Both the position numbers and the translations under genes were made by a program. Shown piece by piece: positions 56,216-64,000 of a DNA stretch of 64,000 nt. The stretch spans positions 63,919,729-63,983,728 of the forward strand of contig CM067298.1 in assembly GCA_034231615.1 (NCBI GenBank). The letters are read 5' to 3'. Under the pieces are notes generated by a model, which was not told the DNA's origin, did not search any database, and saw only the letters and a program-made list of their open reading frames with translations. Source of the stretch: Meghimatium bilineatum (lineage: Eukaryota; Mollusca; Gastropoda; Stylommatophora; Philomycidae). The number at the start of each line of letters is the position of its first letter. Positions within the stretch are counted from its first letter, which is position 1.

Positions 56216-56415
56216 ACATCTATTGATAAAATGTACATTTTTATTATGATGCGTATTGGTAAGAACCATGTCTCGGTGACGTAGGGCTGTGCTGCAACAC
56301 ATTTATACTGAACATCCTACATTTGTTTCCATGGAATAACGTCTTTTTTTCTTTTCTGTAACATTATGATTTATTTCATCCAAATTCATTTGAGTCAGTG
56401 AACTTGTTTTCTTAC

Positions 56416-56417
<2 letters not shown>

Positions 56418-56447
<30 letters not shown>

Positions 56448-56845
56448 AACTACTATTACTATTACTGGTATTATTATTATTAGTATTATTATTATTACTA
56501 CTACTACTACTATTATTAGCAGTATTACTATTAATATTATTATTATTATTATTATTATTATTACTACTACTACTATTATTATTATTTCTATTATTATTAT
56601 TATTATTATTACTACTACTACTATTACTACTATTATTATTATTAGTATTACTATTACTATTATTATTATTATTATTATTACTACTACTACTATTTTTATT
56701 ATTAGTATTACTATTATTATTATTATTATTTTTATTATTACTACTACTATTATTATTATTATTATTATTATTCGTATGTTTACTATTGGTGTTATTATTA
56801 TTAGCATTATTATTAGTAGTATTATTACTATAAGTATTATTCTGC
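56418..56845. repeat. (ATT)n / (ACT)n microsatellite, about 430 bp
   Basis: Continuous ATT triplets with blocks of ACT and occasional GTT/TTT. No stop arises in several frames, which produces large spurious Asn/Ile ORFs on both strands. Confidence 0.97.
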
Positions 56846-57149
56846 AATAGTTATACAACTCCTCTAGATTAGCAGGACGTAGACCGAAGAACAGAATGTG
56901 GTATGTCATGCTTGACAGTATAGCTGTGATATCTAGACATTTCAGCACGAAACATCAGACATGAGAATTGCTTCTGAATGACTTTGACAGTGAATCAGAT
57001 GGAACAGCCAATCACTCACTCTTCTTAGTCACTTCCAACAACAAACGTTGCGGGTTACAATGCCGTTAATCCGTGTTCACAGTTCGGGTTTAGGCAGCAC
57101 ATGGGCCAACTTGTTTGTTTCTTTTTGTAGTCCTATGTTGTGCAATATA

Positions 57150-57780
57150 ACCAAAGTAGCACCACGAATTAAAATAGATAACATAAAACTCGAAAACGTC
57201 GAAAAGTTTTGATTATCTTGGTGCAAATATAAACAGTTTAGGTGATTGTACAATAGAAAGTAGGAAAAGATTAGCGAGAACAAAATTAAAAGAAATGAAA
57301 AATTATATGGAAAAACTGTTATAAAGAGATAAAGTTATACTTCTTAGATTATACATTTTTCTAGTTGCAACTTGCGTCAGTGTGACTTGGACAATAAATA
57401 TATCAACGGCAAAAAGAATATCGGCTTTCGAATTGAAGTGTTATAGAGCAATATTAAGAATTTCCTGGGCAGAAAAGATAAGGAATAGTGAAGTTTTGAG
57501 TACGCTGAATTTATAGCAAGGATGGCTGGTGAATACAATGTTACATAGAAAACTGAAATATTTCGGACATAAAAAGATACAATGGCCTGGAAAGACGCAT
57601 ATTATAGGACAATTATGGGAAGTAGAAGAAGAGGTAGACTAGGAGATGGAATAATGACATCAAAGACCGTATGAAGATATCATTGGAGGATGCACGCAGA
57701 TTTGCACAGGATAGAGTCAGGTTCAGGGTATCAATTGCAAAGACAACTTTCTGGAAAGAATATGTCAAGTGATGATGATG
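57150..57780 (+). pseudogene. LN-A LINE C-terminal region with GAT tail
   Basis: Across frames: DYLGANINSLGDCTIESRKR, VATCVSVTWTINISTAKRIS, FELKCYRAILRISWAEKIRN, HRKLKYFGHK, RRGRLGDGI and a C-terminal FWKEYVK followed by TGATGATGATG (57771). It matches LN-A at 18121 from the GTNxNSxGDC block onward. 5'-truncated and frameshifted. Confidence 0.75.
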
Positions 57781-57984
57781 TAATTTTAGCATATTTTATT
57801 GATGAGTCGGTAGCTGTGTACCGAGGATAATCTACTGACTAACTAGCTAATTTTTAAAGTACCTATTCATGTAAGTGATAGCGTGTGTAAGTCCAGTATA
57901 CATATAGGTAAGTAAAGAAAATGTGTGCAATGATCATGTATAAAAGTGCATTGTATGTGCACTATTTGTGTGTATGTTTTTACA

Positions 57985-58128
57985 CAAGCATGTATGTATA
58001 TATGTATGTGTGTGTTTGTATGTATGTATATGTGTGTTTGTATGTATGTATGTGTGTGTGTATGTATGTATGTATGTATGTATGTATGTATGTATGTATG
58101 TATGTATGTATGTATGTATGTATGTATG

Positions 58129-58167
<39 letters not shown>

Positions 58168-58226
58168 ATGTATGTATGTGTGTGTGTGTATGTGTGTATG
58201 TGTGTAGGATATGTGTGTATGTATGT

Positions 58227-58270
<44 letters not shown>
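57985..58270. repeat. (TGTA)n, (TG)n and (TA)n microsatellite cluster
   Basis: Long TGTA and TG runs (57985-58215) and a TA run (58228-58270) lie immediately upstream of the GPCR exon, probably within its last intron. The big open frame over 57921-58469 is a by-product. Confidence 0.95.
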
Positions 58271-58274
<4 letters not shown>

Positions 58275-58324
58275 ACAAATCTATCCACGACAGCAGATAC
58301 ATTGTTTAATGAACGTTCATCATC

Positions 58325-58338
58325 CTTTCCTTTCACAG
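58325..58338 (+). promoter_or_regulatory. Predicted 3' splice site of the GPCR exon
   Basis: CTTTCCTTTCACAG forms a pyrimidine tract and AG directly before the point where the receptor frame becomes coding. The receptor frame has a stop at about 58307 just upstream and no ATG before residue 40, so an upstream exon must supply the start. The splice phase inferred is that the exon opens with the last base of a codon. Confidence 0.6.
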
Positions 58339-59377
58339 ACACTCGGAGATACAACAGCTTAACAACATCTCCTACAACATCCGAATTAGCTACATCTGGG
58401 CCATATTCGCTCTTGGATTCCCAGGCAATTTCTTCAGCGTTGTTACAGTTCTCACCATGCAAAGTATGACGCCAGCAACATTTTTAATTTCCTTCCTAGC
58501 GCTCTGCGATGGCTGCGCCTTGACTGTTAAATTAATTGGTCATCAACTGGTCATCCATCAAGTGTATTTCGGAGACGTTGGATGTAAATTTCAGTTTTTT
58601 CCAATTTTTCTAAGCATGCTAGCTAACTGGATTCTGGTTATGATCTGCGCAGAGAGATTCGTCTCAGTTTGTTTCCCGCTAACCAGATACTTGATATTCA
58701 CGAAGAGGAGAAGCTACATATGTGTAGTTTTGCTGACTCTAATACTGTTGATGTCTATTGGAAGCCTCTACGGTGTCATGCGCGGCGCAGATACTAGCGG
58801 ACTACGATGTGGGACAATCAACGAATACTACTCTTTCTGGAAATATGGATGGTACTGGATAAACATTTTGTTCAATCTCTTTATTCCCCTTGCTATCATT
58901 GTCGTTCTGACCGGACTTATTATACGAGGATTGTATAAGTCTCGTCGACAGAGACGTATCATACTTGTCAACGGTAAGGAAAAATCAAATAACAATCTCA
59001 GATTGGTTGCAGAGACAGAACGTATGGAACGAACGATAACAATTATGCTTATTCTTGCAGCAGTTGTGTTTCTTGTTCTTTCGCTACCGTCTTGTGTTTA
59101 CATCTTGGCCGCCCCAATGAACTCAGATCCCCTGACAGAAGCAAGATGGAATGTCTTTGATCAGATTCAATACTTGCTCATTGACTCCACTCATGCTGTC
59201 AACTTTTTTCTGTATTTTTTCAGTCTAAAACGGTTTCGCAATCAGTTTTTCTACATCCTAACTTGCAAATTGCGAACAAGGAGTCGTCGTAATGGTAGAA
59301 GAAATGACACAAGCGTCTCCATCTATTCCACCAGATATACACTAACCAAATCCGATGAAGACGTCAGTCACGTGTAA
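58339..59377 (+). CDS. Class A (rhodopsin-like) GPCR, 3' terminal exon, orphan receptor
   Basis: The exon encodes about 345 residues with seven hydrophobic segments. TM1 (residues 17-40) has GFPGNFFSVVTVL, with the conserved GN. TM2 (45-68) has LALCD, the sodium-site Asp (57). TM3 (86-109) starts after Cys82, which probably bonds Cys157 in loop 2, and ends ERF in place of DRY (105-107). TM5 has Pro183. TM6 (232-256) has LSLPS in place of CWLP (Pro250). TM7 ends NFFLYFF (288-294) in place of NPxxY. Then comes helix 8 (KRFRNQF), a Cys at 309 and a basic tail. The C-terminus SHV fits a class I PDZ ligand. The NFFLY pattern and EGN-less TM1 are usual in the large FMRFamide/neuropeptide-receptor-like expansions of lophotrochozoans, but the ligand cannot be inferred. 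The first ATG inside (58457) would remove TM1, so it is not the start. The frame is intact through the stop. Confidence 0.85.
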
Positions 59378-59850
59378 AAAATGTATACACTACATAACTA
59401 TAAACAAGACGTCAGTCACGTGTAAAAATATGTATACACTTCATAACTATAAACAAGACGTCAGTCATGTGTAAAAAATGTGTATATTATATAACTATAA
59501 ACAAGACGTTAGTCACGTGTAATAAATGTGTACACTACACAACTATAAAGAAGACGTTAGTCACGTGTAATAAATGTGTACACTACACAACTATAAACAA
59601 GACGTTAGTCACGTGTAATAAATGTGTACACTACACAACTATAAACAAGACGTTAGTCACGTGTAATAAATGTGTATGCTACAAAACATTAAACAAGACG
59701 TCAGTCACGTGTAATAAATGTGTACACTACACAACTATAAACAAGACGTCAGTCACGTGTAATAAATATGTACAATACATAACTATAAACAAGACGTCAG
59801 TTATGTGTAATAAATATGTACAATACATAACTATAAACTACTATGAACGC
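59357..59850 (+). repeat. 48-bp tandem array starting in the GPCR stop region
   Basis: About ten units of the type ACGTCAGTCACGTGTAATAA + ATGTGTACACTACACAACTA + TAAACAAG. Starts are spaced 48-49 bp (59361, 59409, 59458, 59506, 59554). The first unit is the receptor's last codons plus its stop. Most units carry the palindromic E-box CACGTG and a CRE-like ACGTCA half; from 59517 on they also carry AATAAA, a polyadenylation-type hexamer. A 136-codon frame (59467-59877) of 16-residue repeats (CNKCVHYTTINKTLVT) runs in another frame and is probably incidental. Confidence 0.9.
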
Positions 59851-59879
59851 TTGTTTAAAGTGGCTGTTCACAAATAACG

Positions 59880-60835
59880 TCAACAATAAGACGTAGGGGA
59901 GTCGGAAAAATAATGACAGTTGTTGACAACAGGGAAAGGAGGTTAGGCAAAACTTGACGTCAACAAAACAGTTTTTAAATGCCATTTAAATTTAAGGATT
60001 TTGAATTTTTTTTAATGGAAAATTCTAAAGAAAATAATATGGTTGTTTTTATTTTGTAGTTTCCCTACTTAAAATTATTTTTTTCTGGGCGGAAGGAATT
60101 TTTTGACATAGGCAGGAAATTTTTGATACTTTGTTGATAGCAAAAATTAACACAAATTTATCGACGTAATTTATCGACAGTTCCATAGAAAACTGAGACA
60201 CTAGTAGACGAGAAATCAATTATTTATAAGTAATGCACTGATGTTATAGCGTTTCTCAAATCAACGCTAGAAAATCAACAGTAATTACTTACGTTCAACA
60301 AGAAAAAAAGCACAAATCCAATTACCTTCACAGGAGATTGCTAGAATGTTTCAGAATTGAAGTATTGAAATAATGAGGCATATATCATAGAAAAATGTTG
60401 CAAGAAGTCCCAATTACAGACACTATTTCTTCTCTATAAACTGTCATATTTGGTTGCTGAATTGGCAGAATATTTCTGACGCTAAAATAAGCAGTTTAAT
60501 GCAGAAAACCATTGTTGCAAAATTCAATCAAAACGATGAAGAGGAAAGTACCAGGACATAGAGTAGAAGATATTAATAAATTCAGGCATCAATATTTTGA
60601 CATTTTTTAAATCCCTTTCTGAATCAATTCTCTCTGTGAGCAAATGTCAAAAACTTGAGTGACTGTTCACAATTATATTATTTTTTTAAGAACCTGTCCT
60701 AAAAATAAAATTACCACGAAGAATGCCAAAAAGACTAAAAATTTGTTTTACAATATAGAATAGAAAAAAAAATTTCAATTCACACAATTTAATTTTGAGC
60801 ATAATAATCAATACAATGTAACTGCGTGAAATGTA
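59880..60835. other. Unassigned AT-rich sequence downstream of the GPCR
   Basis: No coding or repeat recognised. It may include distal 3' UTR of the receptor, but no evidence fixes an end. Confidence 0.4.
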
Positions 60836-60967
60836 ACAACAATTAGACTTACGTAACACACAGGTTTACATAATCGCTTCAATCAGACACGACAGACTAT
60901 AAAAAAAAACTATTGGGTAATGATGCGCATACAAGAAAGCATACAAATTACAATACACAAATCATAT

Positions 60968-60997
60968 TCAACGTTTCAACCAAAAGGTCTTTATCAA
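60968..60997 (-). ncRNA. Hammerhead-ribozyme-like core in the Penelope pLTR
   Basis: The minus strand reads TTGATAAAGACCTTTTGGTT + GAAACGTTGA. TTGATAA stands where a hammerhead has CUGAUGA (two changes). GACC-TTTT-GGTT gives a 4-bp helix II with one wobble, and GAAAC follows as required. Penelope-like pLTRs are known to carry hammerhead motifs. The two changes in the invariant core predict little or no cleavage activity, and I could not assign helices I and III. Confidence 0.5.
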
Positions 60998-61196
60998 GAT
61001 ACAAACAAAACATCAAACGACGACGAATGGAAAAATTATCACAACAAATAAACGTACCCAACGGAAATATGGAAATGAGATGACGGAATGTCAAAAAGTA
61101 CATAAAAACGTAAATATATGTGGAAACAAAACGAACAGAAAGAGGAGTAAATAACGGAACAAAAAGAATAAAGACAAAGACCACGCCAACCCAATA

Positions 61197-61499
61197 CTAG
61201 ACATAAAAGTGGTCGGAATTGAGTCCAAAAGGTTTAAGTGTACCCAATTCAAAAATGAGATGATTTTCTAGAGCGTACCTAAATATATCATCGGTGGTGC
61301 AAGATCTGATGGTGGTGACCCGAATATCAAAAGCACCATAATGACCAACGCCGTTGAAGTGTATGACCACAGGAGTGGGTGTTCTGTGCTTGATGGCATG
61401 AAGATGGTTACAAAAGCGATCGCTCAATCTTAAGCCGGTTTCCCCAATGTACCGTTTGCCGCAGCGTCTACATATGATCACGTAAATGACATTACGGGA
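61197..61499 (-). CDS. GIY-YIG nuclease domain ORF of the Penelope-like element
   Basis: An open minus-strand frame of about 100 residues preceded by a stop. NVIYVIICRRCGKRYIGETG contains the two-part GIY-YIG signature (IYVI ... YIG). LRLSDRFCNHLHAI supplies the conserved Arg and a His, and YALENHLIFELGTL the Glu with the usual hydrophobic context; it ends at FYV-stop. It is short for a full protein because only the C-terminal domain of the Penelope ORF is left: the frame opens right at the inverted arm with no RT. No disabling change is visible inside the domain, which is notable next to the decayed LINEs. Independent expression is unproven. Confidence 0.7.
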   Translation of the reverse strand, partial: SRNVIYVIICRRCGKRYIGETGLRLSDRFCNHLHAIKHRTPTPVVIHFNGVGHYGAFDIRVTTIRSCTTDDIFRYALENHLIFELGTLKPFGLNSDHFYV

Positions 61500-61959
61500 T
61501 TAACAAATATGATTTGTGTATTGTAATTTGTATGTTTTCTTGTGTGCGAATCATTACCCACTAGTTTTTTTTTTATAGTCTGTCGTGTCTGATTGAAGAG
61601 ATTATATAAACCTGTGTTTTACGTAAGTCTAATTGGTGTATAATACAGTACTGTGATGTCAACTTTTGTTACGAGCCATGCACTCCTTATTGATAATGTA
61701 CTGTATGGGACCACTAGGAAAGTTAGAAACTAATACAGAATGAAAATGTACTACAAGGAACACGGAACAATTGTGAGACTATCTAATTAGAGCGAAAATG
61801 TGTTTTTGAAGATGGGATCCAAAGGAATCAAGGATTAATATATATAGAAGACGGAAAAACAGATTTACAGACAGACCGATATATAAATATTTCACATTAC
61901 GAAGACATTTTATTTTAATCTTATAAGTCACACAAAATTCAATTAATTGCACTCGGATT

Positions 61960-62170
61960 TTCCTATATTTACTGAGCCCCTGTCAATGAAACAGTCCTCA
62001 CCCTGACGAGAGTACTAACATAGTACGCAACTAACTTCCAGCGATGATCCTCAAGGATCGAAAACATGCTTTTGCAAAAAAATGTATCTGCGCACAATAT
62101 CAAACCCGACATTGCGTGATCACAAATGTCTTAACAACTATACCACGGAGATTCAATAACTGAAAATTAA
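61960..62170 (-). repeat. tRNA-Asp-like SINE, family S4, minus strand
   Basis: The minus strand starts TCTCCGTGGTATAGTTGTTA, close to a tRNA-Asp-type A box, then has TGATCACGCAATGTCGGGTT + TGATATT (B box GGTTTGATATT) and a body TTTTCGATCCTTGAGGATCA ... CGTCAGGGTGAGGACTG. The head is repeated almost exactly at 63137-63226. The cloverleaf is not intact, so this is not a tRNA gene. Confidence 0.6.
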
Positions 62171-62171
62171 A

Positions 62172-62785
62172 CTACAAAAATGTTGGGTAAAATAATAAAA
62201 TGGGTGGAGACGAACCTATTCCTACTACTCCAATTATATCCCGTTACTGATTGGTACACAAAAGCTAATTGGTCTAGAACTAATGAATAAGATTCTAAAC
62301 CATAACAGTAACAGACAAGTACTATTCATTATGTTTTCTGTCTGACATGTGTGTTGTGCCTAGTAACACCATGTTCGAAACAGGTTGCTGAAATGTATTT
62401 AATTGTGTACCTCATGTATGGTGTTCCACATTGCTGCTTACATTCATGTGCTCCATCACTTGCTAGAAGCTACTTCTGCTCTTATGTATCAGCAGCATAT
62501 ATAAGTAGCATTGGCTGTTTGTTGAGTCATGTGTTTAAAAAATAAACTGCATGGCTGAAGCATTAGATTTTATGTGTTCTTTTCTATTTCTCATATTATG
62601 CGTCTTATTTTCTATTTATCATATTATTCGTCTTCTTTTCCAATAATCATATTGTACGTCCAGTAGGGAATATAGACTAGATATCCAAAAAATACAATAA
62701 TAATCAGGAAAATTGAAAAGAACACAATACAAAACAGGACACAAACATGCAGGTTATTAATAACTACTTTTGGCAGTGGTGAAAT
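62172..62785. other. Unassigned
   Basis: Short duplicated ATTTxTCATATTATxCGTCTT at 62585-62655. No gene recognised. Confidence 0.4.
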
Positions 62786-62789
62786 GGGA

Positions 62790-63040
62790 TAAACTTGTTT
62801 GATTTGGACATGTAACGAGGCACGAATTACGTTCTAAATTATTCTGCAAGGATAGTCCAGTGTGGTAAAAGAAAACCCTGTATTGAAAACACCAAGCAAT
62901 GGTCAGGGCATGATTTTTCTACAATCCTCCGAATGGCTGAGGTTAGAGATGTCTGGAAGGCTTTTTTATGATGATGTCTCCAGTGTGACATCCATAACAG
63001 GCAATGGGTCTTATTATTATTATTATTATTATTATTATAC
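62790..63040 (+). pseudogene. LN-B LINE C-terminal fragment with (TTA)n tail
   Basis: Across frames: FGHVTRHELRSKLFCKDSPV, WSGHDFSTILRMAEVRDVWK and AFL, then GGGTCTTATTATTATTATTA (63006-63039). This follows the LN-B ending at 21010 (IRMAEDR ... GGGTTTATTATTATT). Its TTA tail abuts the oppositely oriented repeat R. Confidence 0.65.
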
Positions 63041-63325
63041 TTCTTCTTCAGCGTTCATTCTCAAATTCCCGCTGAATCTCTCTTGTAGCAGCGCAATGGC
63101 CGTACCAGATTTCCAGCAGGAGAATGGAATGCGTTGCAAAAAAATGCATCTCCGCACAATATCAAACCCGACATTGCGTGATCACAAATGTCTTAACAAC
63201 TATGCCACGGAGATTCAATAACTGAAAATAACTGTTTTCGATCCTTGTAGTCCAGAGAATGGAATGCGTTGTGTCGCCGTTTTATTTGAGCTAATGGCCC
63301 GACACATCCGTCTTCAGGGTTTTAT
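63041..63325 (-). repeat. Dispersed repeat R, copy 3, split by an S4 SINE
   Basis: Collinear with 32855-33012 (AGCGTTCATTCTCAAATTCC; CTCTTGTAGCAGCGCAATGG; CCAGATTTCCAGCAGG; AGAGAATGGAATGCGTTGTG; CACATCCGTCTTCAGGG). The copy is interrupted at 63137-63254 by a SINE fragment flanked by a 17-bp duplication. Confidence 0.75.
63137..63254 (-). mobile_element. S4 SINE head insertion with 17-bp target duplication
   Basis: The insert is flanked by perfect direct repeats GAGAATGGAATGCGTTG at 63120-63136 and 63255-63271, the mark of target-primed reverse transcription. Its first 90 bp repeat the tRNA-like S4 head at 62079-62165 on the same strand. Against the uninterrupted R copy at 32.9 kb, only one copy of the duplicated word is present. 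Confidence 0.85.
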
Positions 63326-63489
63326 TATTATACAAAACATAATAGTGCACGGAGAAATAGTAAATGAATTAATTTTCTATATCGTATACATTATCACAAA
63401 TGATGAGAAACAGAAGTTAAAATGAGAATGGATGGCTGAACGTACTTAAATGACTCGAAACTAATACCATTTAATCATAAAGAAATATG

Positions 63490-63665
63490 AAAATTGTAAA
63501 GTGATACATCTACTAGAATGTATGGTTCAGAAACAAGGTTAATGAACAAACAACTAGAAAACAAAAAATAGATGTCTTTGAGATAGTAATATATTAGAAT
63601 AAGAGGAAGGACTTGGTGGAAAGAAAAGAAAATAAACAAGAAGGTTCTAGCAACACTGTTAAAAA
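63490..63665 (+). pseudogene. LN-A-type LINE scrap
   Basis: RMYGSETRLMNKQLENKK is followed by KKINKKVLATLLKK. YGSETxxxNKxLENK...KxxNxxVL matches the LN-A connection (YGCEIWTLSKTAAKK...). Very degenerate. Confidence 0.45.
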
Positions 63666-63684
63666 AATGTCAAATACTGCATGT

Positions 63685-63860
63685 TTTCCGTTATGAAGTT
63701 CCGGTGAGGGATTTTGTATCTGTGTGATAACGGCCGCATACTTTTGCTGTCGCCACGTCATGTAGAGGGTGAGATTTATTTTAATTTACCCACCGATAGA
63801 AAAAATCCAGCCCTTACCGGGAATTGAACTCTGGACCTCACCCTCTAGTAATACAGCCTA
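63685..63860 (-). repeat. tRNA-derived SINE, family S1, minus strand
   Basis: The minus strand has the B box GAGTTCAATTCCCGGTAAGG (63812-63831), preceded by TAGAGGGTGAGGTCC, and a body with GCGACAGCAAAAGTATGCGG and CCGTTATCACACAGA, as in 1205-1375. Confidence 0.6.
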
Positions 63861-64000
63861 TTAATAATAACTGCTAATGGGTGAAACAATAAATAGAATA
63901 CGTACTTGCGGTACACATTGGGATGAGATTTTAGGGGATAAATTGCTTCAACAATTGGGAGGGGGATATGAAAATTGTCACATTTGCTGACAAAGGAAGG

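Larger units (their letters stand above)
60840..61635 (-). mobile_element. Penelope-like element, 5'-truncated, with inverted terminal arms
   Basis: Two arms in inverted orientation (60840-60967 and 61506-61635, about 128-130 bp, roughly 90% alike) begin CAATTAGACTTACGTAA at the outer ends and contain CAATCAGACACGACAGACTA and ACAAATTACAATACACAAAT. Between them, on the minus strand, lie an open GIY-YIG ORF and a 3' segment with a hammerhead-like core. Penelope-like elements carry such pLTR repeats, often with one in reverse orientation, and a C-terminal GIY-YIG nuclease. The RT domain is missing, so this is a truncated copy. No clear target duplication. Confidence 0.75.

Noticed and set aside
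56395..56948. Long ORFs on both strands (150-178 codons)
   Set aside because: They are translations of an ATT/ACT microsatellite (poly Asn/Ser/Thr or Ile/Val), with no complexity or conservation.
58457..58459. ATG as the GPCR start codon
   Set aside because: The upstream in-frame sequence to 58340 encodes a canonical TM1 with the GN motif and follows a good splice acceptor, so this Met is internal.
57921..58469. 182-codon ORF reading into the GPCR exon
   Set aside because: Built from TGTA/TG/TA repeats. The receptor runs in a different frame, and the last about 65 residues are an out-of-frame reading of the receptor exon.
59467..59877. CxxC repeat ORF as a zinc-binding protein gene
   Set aside because: Open only because the unit is 48 bp; no start context and the array clearly derives from the GPCR stop region. 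Kept as a low-interest finding only.

Overview
The window reads as animal nuclear DNA. It is AT-rich, has no dense or operonic coding, contains a vertebrate-style split gene, and is packed with non-LTR retrotransposon (LINE) debris, tRNA-derived SINEs, DNA transposon relics and very many micro- and minisatellites. The LINE families, the Penelope-like element and the divergent rhodopsin-class receptor together suggest a lophotrochozoan, most likely a mollusc (possibly a gastropod). That placement is an inference from family resemblance and could not be tested here.

The only host gene I can support is the 3' coding exon of a class A GPCR (58339-59377, + strand), which carries all seven membrane segments and ends in a stop codon. 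A 5' exon must exist but was not found. Its last codons are the first unit of a 48-bp tandem array (59357-59850). Nearly all other recognisable coding sequence is transposon-derived and broken by stops and frameshifts.

I sort the LINE remains by their C-terminal signatures, with names local to this report. LN-A (ATYGCEIWTL type): 253, 18121, 52815, 57150, 63490. LN-B (VEGVRRR type): 8022, 9105, 21010, 25977, 62790. LN-C (RT ending in a C2H2-like finger): 4400, 36479, 54150. LN-D (GRPKE type): 37195, 50640. LN-E (SLKEMRQL type): 43530, 49450. LN-F (EYIERQ / RPRQRWMENV type): 58, 1740, 4195, 8925, 23160, 34845, 51430. LN-G (SLRDRIRNDNIR type): 16794, 17615, 26690, 40893. LN-H (RNase H type): 6870, 47290. 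Every copy is 5'-truncated, and many end in a simple repeat.

DNA transposons: a complete but dead mariner with TIRs and TA duplication (38322-39680); a hidden DDE transposase relic (8335-8770); a hAT transposase scrap (11186-11350); hAT-type non-autonomous elements (42536-42849, 31580-31633, 48468-48673, 30539-30825, 53512-53565); and several snapback or MITE-like palindromes (23960, 26179, 43764, 50998). A truncated Penelope-like element with an intact GIY-YIG ORF, 128-130 bp inverted terminal arms and a hammerhead-ribozyme-like core lies at 60840-61635.

Layout: 1-11 kb LINE, SINE and transposase relics; 11.4-17.5 kb three minisatellites including a 2-kb 31-bp satellite interrupted by a LINE; 17.6-29.6 kb scattered LINEs, palindromes and microsatellites with long unassigned stretches; 29.6-33.8 kb a run of five unrelated minisatellites; 33.4-39.7 kb SINEs, LINEs and mariner; 40.5-42.9 kb minisatellite, LINE, compound microsatellite and hAT MITE; 44.7-47.1 kb a 17-bp satellite; 47.3-54.9 kb LINE remnants, some nested in minisatellite; 55.7-58.3 kb satellites and LN-A; 58.3-59.9 kb GPCR; 60.8-64 kb Penelope-like element, SINEs and LINEs. 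A recurrent theme is that retroelements sit inside minisatellite arrays, in four independent places.
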